Below, piece by piece: positions 25,806 through 34,480 of a stretch of DNA of 64,000 nt. How positions within the stretch are numbered: the first letter of the stretch is position 1; each line of letters starts with the position of its first letter. The notes under the pieces were generated by a model that searched no databases, was not told where the DNA came from, and worked only from the letters and a program-made list of their open reading frames with translations. This DNA is from Natronospira proteinivora (GTDB taxonomy: Bacteria > Pseudomonadota > Gammaproteobacteria > Natronospirales > Natronospiraceae): NCBI RefSeq assembly GCF_024170465.1, contig NZ_JALJYF010000001.1, forward strand, positions 434,001-498,000. The letters are read 5' to 3'. The position numbers and the translations under genes were made by a program.

Positions 25806-25832
25806 TCAAGCTTTTCAGTCATCTGCCGTCAA
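25806..25832 (+). promoter_or_regulatory. Sigma-28 (FliA) promoter candidate upstream of cheW2
   Basis: TCAAGCTT at 25806-25813 and GCCGTCAA at 25825-25832 are separated by exactly 11 bases. The enteric FliA consensus is TAAAGTTT, 11 bases, GCCGATAA; each half matches at six of eight positions. It lies 63 bases before the cheW2 ATG. This would place cheW2 and the downstream receptor gene in the late flagellar class. Confidence 0.55.
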
Positions 25833-25895
25833 CGTTGATGACAGCGCTCAACCGTCGGGGCCAGACCGGGTCCCGTGAAGCAGGAGCCGAGATTG

Positions 25896-26423
25896 ATGGC
25901 TGAACAAGACAGCTGGGAAGAAGGTGATAACTCCATGCTGGCCGGATTCGAGGAAGATGGCCGGCAGTTTCTCAGTTTCTCACTGGGGGGCGAGGACTAC
26001 GGCATCGATATCTTCCGGGTGCAGGAAATCCGCGGCTGGTCGGAAGTCCGAAAGATTCCGGGATCACCGCCCTGGATACTGGGCATCCTGAAACTGCGCG
26101 GCAATATTATTCCCATCGTGGACATGCGGCTTCGCTTTGACCTGGAAGTCAACGACACCAATGAACGAACCGTGATCATCATTCTCAATCTCGGGGATGA
26201 AGAAGACAGTCAGGATGTGGGCATTGTGGTGGATGAGGTGGCCGATGTGATGGGAGCGGCCGAGGATGATATCCGGCCGGCTCCGCGCATGGGGGGCAAT
26301 GTGGATACGGAGTATCTGGAAGGGATTGCCACGGTGCGCGATAGCATGCTGATGCTGTTGGACGCCCCGCGCCTGTTCCGGGGCTGGGAGCTGGAAGAGC
26401 TGCGCCAGCTGGGAGAGTTGTGA
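25896..26423 (+). CDS. Second CheW coupling protein
   Basis: A 175-residue CheW-domain protein. ATG at 25896 with CAGGAG upstream is chosen over an in-frame GTG at 25875. The acidic N-terminus is followed by FLSFSLGGEDYGIDIFRVQEIRGWSEVRKIPGSPPWILGILKLRGNIIPIVDMRLRFDL in pieces typical of CheW, and IATVRDSMLMLLDAPRLF at the end. It differs clearly from the first CheW. With the receptor, cheR, cheD and cheB downstream it may couple that receptor to the shared CheA, or form an adaptation-focused module. Confidence 0.94.
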   Translation: MAEQDSWEEGDNSMLAGFEEDGRQFLSFSLGGEDYGIDIFRVQEIRGWSEVRKIPGSPPWILGILKLRGNIIPIVDMRLRFDLEVNDTNERTVIIILNLGDEEDSQDVGIVVDEVADVMGAAEDDIRPAPRMGGNVDTEYLEGIATVRDSMLMLLDAPRLFRGWELEELRQLGEL

Positions 26424-26509
26424 TGCATAAGTGCAACCATTTTGAATCCAGCCCTCGGGTGGACTGGATGACTATCCAAACGGATTAGATAACGGTCAGG
26501 GGAATTGTG

Positions 26510-28306
26510 ATGAGACTCAAGCTTTCCATTCGTGCCCGGCTGATGCTGTTCATCGCCATCGCCGCCCTTGCGTTGCTCATTGTTGGGGCCTTGGGCCTCA
26601 ATGGCACCCGAACCGGGGAGCTCACGCTGGATCGGGTGATTGAAGAGAGCTATCTGCCCACCACTCAGATTTATGACATTTATGTCCTGAACAACGACCA
26701 GATCAGGGCTGTGGATCGGGCCCTGATTGAGGAAAATCCCAGTTTTGCCGAATCACAGCGCGAGGAGATTGAGGAGCGGGAAGCGGAAATCAATACCCTG
26801 CTGGCCGAGTATCGCGAGCGAGATATCTCAGCCGAAGAACAGCCGTTGTTGGATGCATTTTCCGAGGCCCGGGAGAATCAGCTGGATTCCATTCACCGGG
26901 TGCTGGATGCCATTGCCGATGAAAACATCAATCTGGCCATGAATCTGGAGTTCAATCAATTGGGGCCGGATTCTCGAGAAGTGGCAACGGCGGTGGAAAG
27001 TGTCGTGACCTACCAGCACGACGCGGCCCAGCGCTTGGATCAAGAGTCGGATCAGCAGCTGCGGAACCTGAACATCATCGCCGCCATTGCTATTGCCATG
27101 GGCCTGGCATTGTTGATCCTGGTGGGCTGGAACACCGTCCGCAATATCCGGGCAGCCATTATCAAGGCCAGTGATCTGGTGGATCGGATATCCGAGGGCC
27201 ACCTTAATAACAAGGCGACGGTTGAGGTCCGTGATGAGATTGGTCTCATGATCGAGGACCTGGGTCGCATGGACAATCAGTTGGCCGATATCGTCGGCAA
27301 GGTGCGGGATTCGGCCACCGCCGTGGATACGGCTGCCCAGCAGATCGCCACAGGCACCGACGACTTGGCCCAGCGGACTCAGGAACAGGCGTCCTCCATT
27401 GAAGAAACCGCTTCCAGCATGGAGGAAATGACCTCCACGGTGAAAAACAATGCCGATAATGCTCAGGAGGCCAATCAATTGGCGTCCGGGACGCGCGACG
27501 AAGCTGAACGCGGTGGGCAGGTTGTCCAGCAGGCGGTGTCTGCCATGCGGGATATCGACGAAAGCAGTGGCAAGATTGTCGAGATCATTTCCGTCATCGA
27601 CGAGATCGCCTTCCAGACCAACCTGCTGGCACTGAATGCCGCAGTGGAGGCCGCCCGGGCCGGTGAGCAAGGGCGCGGCTTTGCGGTGGTGGCCACTGAA
27701 GTCCGGAACCTGGCCCAGCGCAGTGCCAAGGCGGCCAAAGAGATCAAGGATCTGATTAATGACAGCGTGGGCAAGATCAAGAATGGTTCCCAGCTGGTGG
27801 AAGAGTCAGGCAAGACCCTGGAAGGCATTGTGGAGAATGTCCGAAGGGTGACCGAGATCGTGGCCGAAATTGCCGCTGCCAGCAATGAGCAGGCTTCCGG
27901 GATTGATCAGGTCAACCGGGCAGTGATGCAGATGGACGAGGTGACCCAGCAGAATGCCTCCCTGGTGGAGGAGACGGCGGCGGCCAGCCGTTCCATGCAG
28001 GAACAGGCCGCTCAATTGCTCGAACGCATGGCCTTCTTTAGCCTGGATGGCGAGAGTGGCGAGGCGCTGGTGGAAATGGGCCAGCGGGCGAGGCATCAGG
28101 CTCAGCGTCGGGAAGAAAAGGTCCAGGCTCGGCTGGAAGATACGGCCCAGGGTAGCGTGATTGATAATAATGAAGCCCGGCCGGGTCAGAGCCAGTCCCG
28201 TCATGGGGGACGGAAAGATCGAGATGGTAAGCATTCCACTGCTGCCGCTTCCTCTTCCACGGGCAAGTCCTCTGCTGGCAGTGATGACCATTGGGAAGAG
28301 TTCTGA
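26510..28306 (+). CDS. Methyl-accepting chemotaxis protein with C-terminal CheR tether
   Basis: A chemoreceptor of 598 residues; the ATG at 26510 is preferred over the adjoining GTG at 26507. A membrane segment at about 9-30, a periplasmic helical bundle of about 155 residues (four-helix-bundle type), a second membrane segment near 188-210 ([19 protein letters not shown]), HAMP, and the signalling hairpin with [49 protein letters not shown] in consecutive pieces. A flexible linker of about 80 residues ends in HWEEF, matching the x-W-E-x-F pentapeptide that binds CheR. The ligand is not predictable. A hairpin terminator follows. Confidence 0.94.
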   Translation: MRLKLSIRARLMLFIAIAALALLIVGALGLNGTRTGELTLDRVIEESYLPTTQIYDIYVLNNDQIRAVDRALIEENPSFAESQREEIEEREAEINTLLAEYRERDISAEEQPLLDAFSEARENQLDSIHRVLDAIADENINLAMNLEFNQLGPDSREVATAVESVVTYQHDAAQRLDQESDQQLRNLNIIAAIAIAMGLALLILVGWNTVRNIRAAIIKASDLVDRISEGHLNNKATVEVRDEIGLMIEDLGRMDNQLADIVGKVRDSATAVDTAAQQIATGTDDLAQRTQEQASSIEETASSMEEMTSTVKNNADNAQEANQLASGTRDEAERGGQVVQQAVSAMRDIDESSGKIVEIISVIDEIAFQTNLLALNAAVEAARAGEQGRGFAVVATEVRNLAQRSAKAAKEIKDLINDSVGKIKNGSQLVEESGKTLEGIVENVRRVTEIVAEIAAASNEQASGIDQVNRAVMQMDEVTQQNASLVEETAAASRSMQEQAAQLLERMAFFSLDGESGEALVEMGQRARHQAQRREEKVQARLEDTAQGSVIDNNEARPGQSQSRHGGRKDRDGKHSTAAASSSTGKSSAGSDDHWEEF

Positions 28307-28355
28307 TGCCGTTCGAACGGCTTAAGGCTGTATCCTGATGGGAATGTTGCTTTAG

Positions 28356-28395
28356 GCTGACGGTGGCCGCTTCTATCGGCTACCGTCAGCTTTAT
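28356..28395 (+). terminator. Hairpin terminator after the chemoreceptor gene
   Basis: GCTGACGGTGGCCG at 28356-28369 pairs with CGGCTACCGTCAGC at 28377-28390 around a seven-base loop, with a single mismatch, followed by TTTAT. The T-run is short, so efficiency may be modest. It separates the chemoreceptor from cheR. Confidence 0.6.
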
Positions 28396-28453
28396 AGGAA
28401 GAACACAAGGCTAGGCAATTATGCGAGGTTGATCGCAATCACTGTCGGAGGTC

Positions 28454-29293
28454 ATGGTCGAGCCGCCTATGCAATCGTATTCCTTCTCCGACGCCGAGTA
28501 TGACGAACTGCGGCGCCTGATTGAAAATCAGGTCGGCATTGCCCTTTCAGGCGGCAAGCGGGACCTGGTCTATAGTCGGGTGTCCCGTCGTCTGCGTTCC
28601 CGCAATCTGTCCTCTTTTGCCCAATACCTTTCCCTGCTGCGAAGTGGTGACGAGGAAGAACTGTCCGAGCTGGTCAATGCCATGACCACCAATGTGACCC
28701 AGTTTTTCCGTGAATCCCATCATTTCGATTACCTGAACCAGAAATTCTTTCCCGAGATGGTCGCCAGCAAGGGGTCGGATAAAACCATCCGCATCTGGTC
28801 GGCGGGCTGCTCCAGTGGTGAAGAGCCTTATTCCATTGCCATTGTGCTGGCCGAGTTTCTCGAGAACCATCCCGGTTGGAAAGGGGAGATCTGGGCCACC
28901 GATGTGGACGGGGCCATTCTTCGTCAGGCCGAGGACGGCATCTACGCCATGGATCGCCTTAAGAGTGTCTCGCGGGAACGCCTGCGCCGATTCTTTCTAC
29001 GGGGAAGTGGGCCCAATGAAGGCAAGGCCCGTGTCGGCCGCACGCTACGTGACCTGGTCAGTTTTCAGCGCGTCAACCTGATCGAATCCTGGCCGGTTCG
29101 AACTGCCTTCGATGCCATCTTCTGCCGAAATGTCATTATCTACTTTGATCGTGGGCATAAAAGCCAGGTGGTGGATGGCTTTGCTGATCATCTCCAGCCC
29201 CATGGTTATCTTTTTCTGGGGCATTCCGAATCACTGCACGGCCTGTCCGAGCGCTATCAGTTGATCGGCCAAACCATTTACCGGCGCCGCTAG
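28454..29293 (+). CDS. cheR: Chemotaxis protein methyltransferase CheR
   Basis: CheR methylates receptor glutamates using S-adenosylmethionine. The 279 residues have an N-terminal helical domain (SFSDAEYDELRRLIENQVGIAL) and a Rossmann-type methyltransferase domain with the SAM loop IRIWSAGCSSGEEPYSIAI, DGAILRQAEDGIYAM and FDAIFCRNVIIYFDRGH. The GGAGG lies only two bases from the ATG at 28454, so a start at 28469 (MQSYSFSDAEY) is also possible. The upstream receptor ends in a pentapeptide that CheR should bind. Confidence 0.95.
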   Translation: MVEPPMQSYSFSDAEYDELRRLIENQVGIALSGGKRDLVYSRVSRRLRSRNLSSFAQYLSLLRSGDEEELSELVNAMTTNVTQFFRESHHFDYLNQKFFPEMVASKGSDKTIRIWSAGCSSGEEPYSIAIVLAEFLENHPGWKGEIWATDVDGAILRQAEDGIYAMDRLKSVSRERLRRFFLRGSGPNEGKARVGRTLRDLVSFQRVNLIESWPVRTAFDAIFCRNVIIYFDRGHKSQVVDGFADHLQPHGYLFLGHSESLHGLSERYQLIGQTIYRRR

Positions 29294-29381
29294 GAAGGTA
29301 GCTCGTGTGTGTGAGCTTGCCATGATGTAGGCTCAAGGAAAGCGACTCTGATCCGACCGCACACTGGCCGGGAGGGAAAGG

Positions 29382-30032
29382 ATGCAACGAGTATTCGGTG
29401 GTAGTTCGGATGGTTTTTGCAGCTTTGACCCGCTGCTGGACCGTGAAATCACCCGCATTCACGCGGGTGGATACTGCGTGGTTCAGGGAGAAGCCGTGCT
29501 GAGTACCTTGCTGGGCTCCTGTGTCTCGGTTTGCCTTCGGGATCCGAAAGGCCCGGTAACGGCCATGAATCACTTTTTGTTGCCCGGGGAGCAGGCAAGA
29601 CATTCCCTTGGGGGCGCCGGCAATAATGGTGATTACCCAGTTTCCCGTATGTTGGCGATGGCAAGACCGACGCCAGAAGGAGATTGTCGTTACGGGATTT
29701 ATGCCATGTCGGCCATGATCGATAGCATGCTGCTCATGGGGGCGTGCATGGAACGGCTGGAAGCGAAGATTTTCGGGGGGGCCATGATGATCAATGCATC
29801 CCGGGATATCGGCGGTGTGAATGTGACGTTCGCCGAGGAAAAGCTACATAGCCTGGGCGTTCCGATTCTGGCCTCCGATGTGGGTGGGAAATACCATCGG
29901 GTTATACGCTTTTTCTCGGAAAGCGGTCGAGTGCTGGTGAGCCGGGGTAACGAGTCCCGCACGCTGGGCCGCTATACTGCGGCGGTGACGAATGCCCGGG
30001 GCGTTCAGACAGACCAGAGGAGAGAACATTGA
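29382..30032 (+). CDS. cheD: Chemoreceptor glutamine deamidase CheD
   Basis: CheD deamidates receptor glutamines and thereby prepares methylation sites. The 216-residue protein has the catalytic Cys47 in LSTLLGSCVSVCL and His64 in AMNHFLLP, spaced 17 residues apart as in Thermotoga CheD. Further conserved stretches are RYGIYAMSAMIDSMLLMGA, AKIFGGAMM and VGGKYHRVIRF. GGGAGGGAAAGG precedes the ATG. Its stop overlaps the cheB start. CheD beside CheZ is less usual than CheD with CheC. Confidence 0.95.
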   Translation: MQRVFGGSSDGFCSFDPLLDREITRIHAGGYCVVQGEAVLSTLLGSCVSVCLRDPKGPVTAMNHFLLPGEQARHSLGGAGNNGDYPVSRMLAMARPTPEGDCRYGIYAMSAMIDSMLLMGACMERLEAKIFGGAMMINASRDIGGVNVTFAEEKLHSLGVPILASDVGGKYHRVIRFFSESGRVLVSRGNESRTLGRYTAAVTNARGVQTDQRREH

Positions 30033-31135
30033 GTGTCAGCGGCAAGATAAAAGTGGTGGTGGTTGATGACTCGGCCCTGGTCCGCAAGCTGCTGACCAGG
30101 ATGCTGGAATCCGATCCCGGTATAGAGGTGGTGGGGGCGGCTCCGGATCCTTTCGCCGCCCGTGATCAGATCAAACGCCTGAATCCGGACGTGATCACCC
30201 TGGATGTGGAAATGCCGCGGATGGATGGCATCACCTTCCTGGAAAACCTCATGCGTCTGCGGCCCATGCCGGTGGTGATGGTCTCCTCCCTGACCCATAA
30301 CGGCGCCAAGGTAACCCTGCAGGCCATGGAGCTGGGCGCGGTGGATTTTGTCACCAAGCCCGCCCGGGAATTGTCGGTCAAGCTGGAAGACTATGCTGCC
30401 GAAGTGGTTGAAAAGGTCAAGAATGCTGCCCGGGCCAGCATCCGCCCTCTGAGCACCTTCTCTGGGGAAGATCGGGACCGTTTCCGGGATCGGGTTCGCC
30501 AGTCCCTGCGCGAAGCGGGTGCTTATGAGGCGCGTAGCGCCGGCACCCGACAGAAGCTCGTGGCCATCGGTGCATCCACCGGCGGAACGGAAGCCATTCG
30601 GCGAGTACTCGAGTGTCTGCCGCCCAATTCGCCACCTATTGTCATCAGCCAGCATATTCCAGCCAATTTTAGCGGACCCTTTGCTGAGCGCCTGGATGCC
30701 TGTTGCAGCTTGTCGGTGAAGCAGGCCGCCGACCGCATGCCCATTTTGCCCGGGCATGCCTACGTGGCGCCCGGGGATTACCATCTTCGGGTGCAGCGGG
30801 ATGGCGCCCGGCTGATCTGCCGCATCGACCAGTCGGCGACCGTGAATCGTCACCGGCCCAGTGTGGATGTGATGTTTGATTCCGTGGCCGAGGCCGCAGG
30901 CAGTGAGTCGGTGGGGGTGCTGCTCACGGGCATGGGGCGGGATGGCGCCCAGGGCTTGTTGCAAATGAAGCAGGCCGGGGCAGCGACCTTGGTCCAGGAT
31001 GAGGCCACTTCCACCGTCTGGGGCATGCCGGGGGCGGCCAATCAGTTGGGAGCGGCGGACGAAGTCCTGGCGATTGAAGAGATTCCCGCCAGAATGCTCA
31101 CCCTGGCCTCAGGAAAGGGTGCCCGCAGTGCCTGA
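30029..31135 (+). CDS. cheB: Chemotaxis methylesterase/response regulator CheB
   Basis: CheB removes receptor methyl groups when phosphorylated by CheA. The receiver domain has phospho-acceptor Asp59 in ITLDVEMPRMDG. After a linker of about 50 residues the CheB methylesterase domain starts, with the catalytic Ser in VAIGASTGGTEAIRR, the His in VISQHIPANFSGPFAERL and the Asp in GVLLTGMGRDGAQG. The start is a TTG at 30029 overlapping the cheD stop, with GAGGAGAGA upstream. Length 368. It is separated from cheA by 10 kb. Confidence 0.96.
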   Translation: MSVSGKIKVVVVDDSALVRKLLTRMLESDPGIEVVGAAPDPFAARDQIKRLNPDVITLDVEMPRMDGITFLENLMRLRPMPVVMVSSLTHNGAKVTLQAMELGAVDFVTKPARELSVKLEDYAAEVVEKVKNAARASIRPLSTFSGEDRDRFRDRVRQSLREAGAYEARSAGTRQKLVAIGASTGGTEAIRRVLECLPPNSPPIVISQHIPANFSGPFAERLDACCSLSVKQAADRMPILPGHAYVAPGDYHLRVQRDGARLICRIDQSATVNRHRPSVDVMFDSVAEAAGSESVGVLLTGMGRDGAQGLLQMKQAGAATLVQDEATSTVWGMPGAANQLGAADEVLAIEEIPARMLTLASGKGARSA

Positions 31136-31308
31136 AGGGTGGGCTTTGCCCCCCTGTCCGGGGGAGTACCGGCTCCTGCTCGGCATCTGATAAACTATCC
31201 AGATTGAATTCAACCGCCCCGGGTCGGGACATGGTCCCGTCTGTGGTGCCAAGGCCCGGCAAGGCTGTGGCCCGGGGTCAGTGGAAAACTCATTCTGGAG
31301 GAATAGGC

Positions 31309-32358
31309 ATGAATGCGGAGCTTGCAAGCAAGTTGGATCAGCTCAAGCGGGTGGCGCGGGAGCTGGTGGCTCCCGGCAAGGGGATTCTGGCAGCCGACGA
31401 GAGTACCGGCACCATCAAAAAGCGGCTGGATTCGGTGGGCGTGGAATCCACCGAAGAAACGCGCCGTCGTTATCGCGAGATCCTGCTGACCACGTCGGGT
31501 GCGGAAGAATTTATCAGCGGTGTAATTCTGTTTGATGAGACTCTTCGTCAGTCCACCCGGGATGGGGTGCCGTTTTCCCAGCATCTCAAGTCCCAGGGCG
31601 TGATCCCCGGCATCAAGGTAGATGCCGGTGCCAAGCCCCTGGCGGGCCACCCGGGCGAGAAAGTCACCGAGGGGCTGGATGGTCTGCGGGATCGCTTGTC
31701 CGAGTACGCCGACTTGGGCGCCCAGTTCGCCAAGTGGCGGGGCGTGATCACCATCGATGCCGCCAAGGGCCTACCTAGCGACTACTGCCTGACGGCCAAT
31801 GCCCATGCCCTGGCCCGTTATGCTGCCCTTTGCCAGGAAGCCGGTATCGTGCCCATTGTAGAGCCGGAAGTGCTGATGGATAGTGACAACAGCATTGAGG
31901 TCTGTGAAGACGTGACCAACCGGACTCTGAATACCGTGTTCCAGGCCCTATTCGAGCATGGTGTGGCCCTGGAAGGGATCTTGCTGAAGCCCAATATGGT
32001 TATTGCCGGCAAGCAGGCAAAGCGCCAGGCGGGGCCCCAGGAAGTGGCTGAAGCCACCGTGCGTTGCCTGAATCGTCATGTTCCGGCGGCAGTGCCTGGG
32101 ATTGTCTTCCTCTCCGGCGGCCAGAGCGACGAGTTGGCCACCGAGCATCTGAACCTCATGAACCGCATGGGCCCCCATCCCTGGGAGCTGAGTTTCTCCT
32201 ACGGCCGTGCCCTGCAGGCACCCGCGCTCAAGACCTGGGCCGGTGATGAGGGCAAGGCCGAGGCCGCACAGCGAGCCTTTTATCATCGGGCCCGCTGCAA
32301 CGGTGCGGCTCGCCACGGTGAGTGGTCGGCCGAGCTGGAGAAAGAGCGGGCCGCCTGA
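31309..32358 (+). CDS. Class I fructose-bisphosphate aldolase
   Basis: The enzyme cleaves fructose 1,6-bisphosphate to glyceraldehyde-3-phosphate and dihydroxyacetone phosphate through a Schiff base. ATG at 31309 with CTGGAGGAA upstream gives 349 residues; an open frame reaching 31204 lacks homology. Motifs: GKGILAADESTGTIKKRL, VILFDETLRQ, GIKVDAGAKPLAG, VEPEVL and the Schiff-base Lys227 in EGILLKPNMV. It resembles the eukaryote-type class I aldolase, less common in bacteria than the zinc class II enzyme. It is a single gene followed by a strong terminator. Confidence 0.95.
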   Translation: MNAELASKLDQLKRVARELVAPGKGILAADESTGTIKKRLDSVGVESTEETRRRYREILLTTSGAEEFISGVILFDETLRQSTRDGVPFSQHLKSQGVIPGIKVDAGAKPLAGHPGEKVTEGLDGLRDRLSEYADLGAQFAKWRGVITIDAAKGLPSDYCLTANAHALARYAALCQEAGIVPIVEPEVLMDSDNSIEVCEDVTNRTLNTVFQALFEHGVALEGILLKPNMVIAGKQAKRQAGPQEVAEATVRCLNRHVPAAVPGIVFLSGGQSDELATEHLNLMNRMGPHPWELSFSYGRALQAPALKTWAGDEGKAEAAQRAFYHRARCNGAARHGEWSAELEKERAA

Positions 32359-32365
32359 TCCGAAG

Positions 32366-32394
32366 GCCCCGGGCGTGACCCGGGGCTTTTTTTT
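32366..32394 (+). terminator. Rho-independent terminator after the aldolase gene
   Basis: GCCCCGGG (32366-32373) pairs with CCCGGGGC (32379-32386) around a five-base loop, followed by eight T. It is a perfect stem and the strongest single-direction terminator in the window. It separates the aldolase from mlaF. Confidence 0.9.
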
Positions 32395-32420
32395 GCCCTT
32401 GTCATGGAGCGTCAGCAAGC

Positions 32421-33236
32421 ATGCAGGCAGAATCATCCAGTCCCCATATCGTCATGAAACAGGTCCGTTTCAGCCGCGGGGAACGTCCGATTTTCGAGGA
32501 CGTGAGCCTCAGCGTGCCCCGCGGGAAGGTGACCGCCATCATGGGGCCCAGCGGTACCGGCAAGACCACCTTGCTGCGCCTGGTCACCGGTCAGCTTCAG
32601 GCGGATGCCGGCCATATTGAAGTGGATGGTCAGGTGGTGGATCGATTGGGCTTGAAGGATCTTTATGCCCTGCGCAAGCGGATAGGCTTTCTATTCCAGG
32701 CCGGCGCCCTGCTGACGGATCTGGACGTCTATGAAAATGTGGCTTTTCCCCTGAGAGAGCACACCCGGCTGCCGGAGGCGGTGATCCATCACTTGGTGAT
32801 GATGCGCCTGCAGTCGGTGGGCTTGCGTGGTGCCGCGCGCCTGATGCCGGCGGAACTTTCCGGTGGCATGGCGCGTCGGGTAGGGTTGGCCCGGGCCATT
32901 GTGATGGACCCGGAACTCGTGCTCTATGATGAGCCCTTTGCCGGCCTGGATCCCATCTCCATGGGGGTGATCGTGCGCTTGATCCGCCAGGTCAATGAAG
33001 CCCTGGGCTTGACCAGCGTGATCGTGTCCCATGACATTGAGGAAGTCTCTCAGGTGGCGGATTGGGCCCATATCATTGCCGACGGTCGTATCGTGGCCAG
33101 TGGCACACCGCAGGAACTGCATCAGGAGGATTCCCCCTGGGTGCGCCAGTTCATGCATCGCCAGTCCGATGGCCCCGTGCCTTTTCACATGCCCGCCCCG
33201 GACTACGTCAGTGATCTGATGGAGGTGGGGGAATGA
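32421..33236 (+). CDS. mlaF: Phospholipid transport ATPase MlaF
   Basis: MlaF is the ATPase of the MlaFEDB inner-membrane complex that moves phospholipids between inner and outer membrane and keeps outer-membrane asymmetry. The 271-residue ABC protein has Walker A IMGPSGTGKTTLLRL, signature LSGGMARRVGLARAI, Walker B VLYDEPFAGLDP and switch SHDIEE. It overlaps mlaE by four bases, opening the order mlaF-E-D-C-B. Confidence 0.95.
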   Translation: MQAESSSPHIVMKQVRFSRGERPIFEDVSLSVPRGKVTAIMGPSGTGKTTLLRLVTGQLQADAGHIEVDGQVVDRLGLKDLYALRKRIGFLFQAGALLTDLDVYENVAFPLREHTRLPEAVIHHLVMMRLQSVGLRGAARLMPAELSGGMARRVGLARAIVMDPELVLYDEPFAGLDPISMGVIVRLIRQVNEALGLTSVIVSHDIEEVSQVADWAHIIADGRIVASGTPQELHQEDSPWVRQFMHRQSDGPVPFHMPAPDYVSDLMEVGE

Positions 33237-34015
33237 CCACCATGTTGCAGGATTTGCGGGACAGTGGCCGGGGGTTTTTACAGACCCTGGGGGCCATGAC
33301 TTGGTTTCTGTTACGGCTGTTGCGGGAAACGCCGTCGGCATTGCTGCGTTTTGGACTGATTTGGCAACAACTGTATCGACTGGGCGCCCATTCCCTGTTG
33401 ATTATTGGAATATCGGCGGTTTTCGTGGGCATGGTGTTGGCCCTGCAGGGCTATCACATACTCAGCCAGTTTGGTGCTACCGAGTCCCTGGGGGTTATGG
33501 TGGCCATGACCTTGGTCCGTGAGTTGGGTCCGGTGCTCACCGCGGTGCTGTTTGCAGGCCGGGCGGGGACATCCCTGGCATCGGAAATCGGCTTGATGCG
33601 GGCCACCGATCAGCTATCCGGCATGGAAATGATGGCGGTGGATCCGGTCAAACGGGTTATCGTGCCCCGCTTTTTGGCGGGTGTGATCGCCGTGCCGCTG
33701 TTGACGGCCATCTTCAGTGCCTTGGGTATTTTCGGGGGCTATGTGGTGGGGGTGGGATTGCTGGGCGTGGACGCCGGGCCATTCTGGTCCCAGATGAACA
33801 ATGCTGTGCAGGTGGGTACGGATGTAATGAGCGGCATCTGGAAGAGCGTGGCCTTTGGGGTCACCGCCAGCCTGGTGGCCGTGTATGAAGGCTACAAGGC
33901 ACCGCCCACCGCCGAGGGCGTTAGCCGGGCTACCACCCGGGCGATTGTGATTACCGCGGTGGCCGTATTGGCCATCAATTTCCTGATTACGGCAATGATT
34001 GTGGGTGAGGGATAA
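33233..34015 (+). CDS. mlaE: Phospholipid transport permease MlaE
   Basis: MlaE is the membrane subunit of the Mla lipid transporter. The 260 residues contain about five hydrophobic segments and the family stretches LVRELGPVLTAVLFAGRAGTSLASEIGLMRATDQLSGMEMMAVDPV and VYEGYKAPPTAEGVSRATTRAIV in consecutive parts. Position after mlaF with a four-base overlap, and before mlaD with a three-base gap, fixes the assignment. Confidence 0.95.
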   Translation: MTTMLQDLRDSGRGFLQTLGAMTWFLLRLLRETPSALLRFGLIWQQLYRLGAHSLLIIGISAVFVGMVLALQGYHILSQFGATESLGVMVAMTLVRELGPVLTAVLFAGRAGTSLASEIGLMRATDQLSGMEMMAVDPVKRVIVPRFLAGVIAVPLLTAIFSALGIFGGYVVGVGLLGVDAGPFWSQMNNAVQVGTDVMSGIWKSVAFGVTASLVAVYEGYKAPPTAEGVSRATTRAIVITAVAVLAINFLITAMIVGEG

Positions 34016-34018
34016 GCC

Positions 34019-34477
34019 ATGCGTCATAACAAGGCGATGGATTTCGGAACCGGTCTGTTTGTCTTTCTCGGCATTCTGGCCATATTCTTTTTGGTGACTC
34101 AGACCACCGGCATGCGGGGTCTGGGCGCGGGGGATGGCTACGAAGTCACCGCCCGCTTTGATGATATCGGTAACCTCAGGACCAGGGCCCCGGTTACCAT
34201 GGCCGGGGTGCGGTTGGGGCGTGTGACGGATATTGAATTTGACGGGGATCGTCTGGATGCGGTGGTGACCATGACGATCAATGACCGTTACGATAATCTT
34301 CCTGCGGACACCACGGCTTCCATCCGAACCTCCGGCTTGCTGGGTGAACAGTTCATCGCTCTCGAGCCGGGAGGGGATGTGGAGGCTCTGGCCCAGGGGG
34401 ATCAGATCATTCACACCCAATCGGCCTTGGTGCTGGAAAACCTGATTGGACAGTTTCTCTACTCGCAAGGAGAGTAA
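34019..34477 (+). CDS. mlaD: Mla lipid-binding MCE protein MlaD
   Basis: MlaD forms the periplasmic hexameric MCE ring that channels lipids between MlaE and MlaC. The 152 residues have one N-terminal membrane anchor (GTGLFVFLGILAIFFLV), then a single MCE domain with YEVTARFDDIGNLRTRAPVTMAGVRLGRV and PADTTASIRTSGLLGEQFIAL. Size is close to the short Mla type, without extra MCE repeats. Confidence 0.95.
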   Translation: MRHNKAMDFGTGLFVFLGILAIFFLVTQTTGMRGLGAGDGYEVTARFDDIGNLRTRAPVTMAGVRLGRVTDIEFDGDRLDAVVTMTINDRYDNLPADTTASIRTSGLLGEQFIALEPGGDVEALAQGDQIIHTQSALVLENLIGQFLYSQGE

Positions 34478-34480
34478 GCC

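Noticed and set aside
29331-29360. Sigma-28-like sequence before cheD (TCAAGGAA ... TCCGACCG)
   Set aside because: Spacing is right but the -10 half matches only about half of the consensus positions.
28454-31135. Second complete chemosensory pathway
   Set aside because: This module has cheW, receptor, cheR, cheD and cheB but no second cheA or cheY, so it complements the core operon rather than forming a separate pathway.
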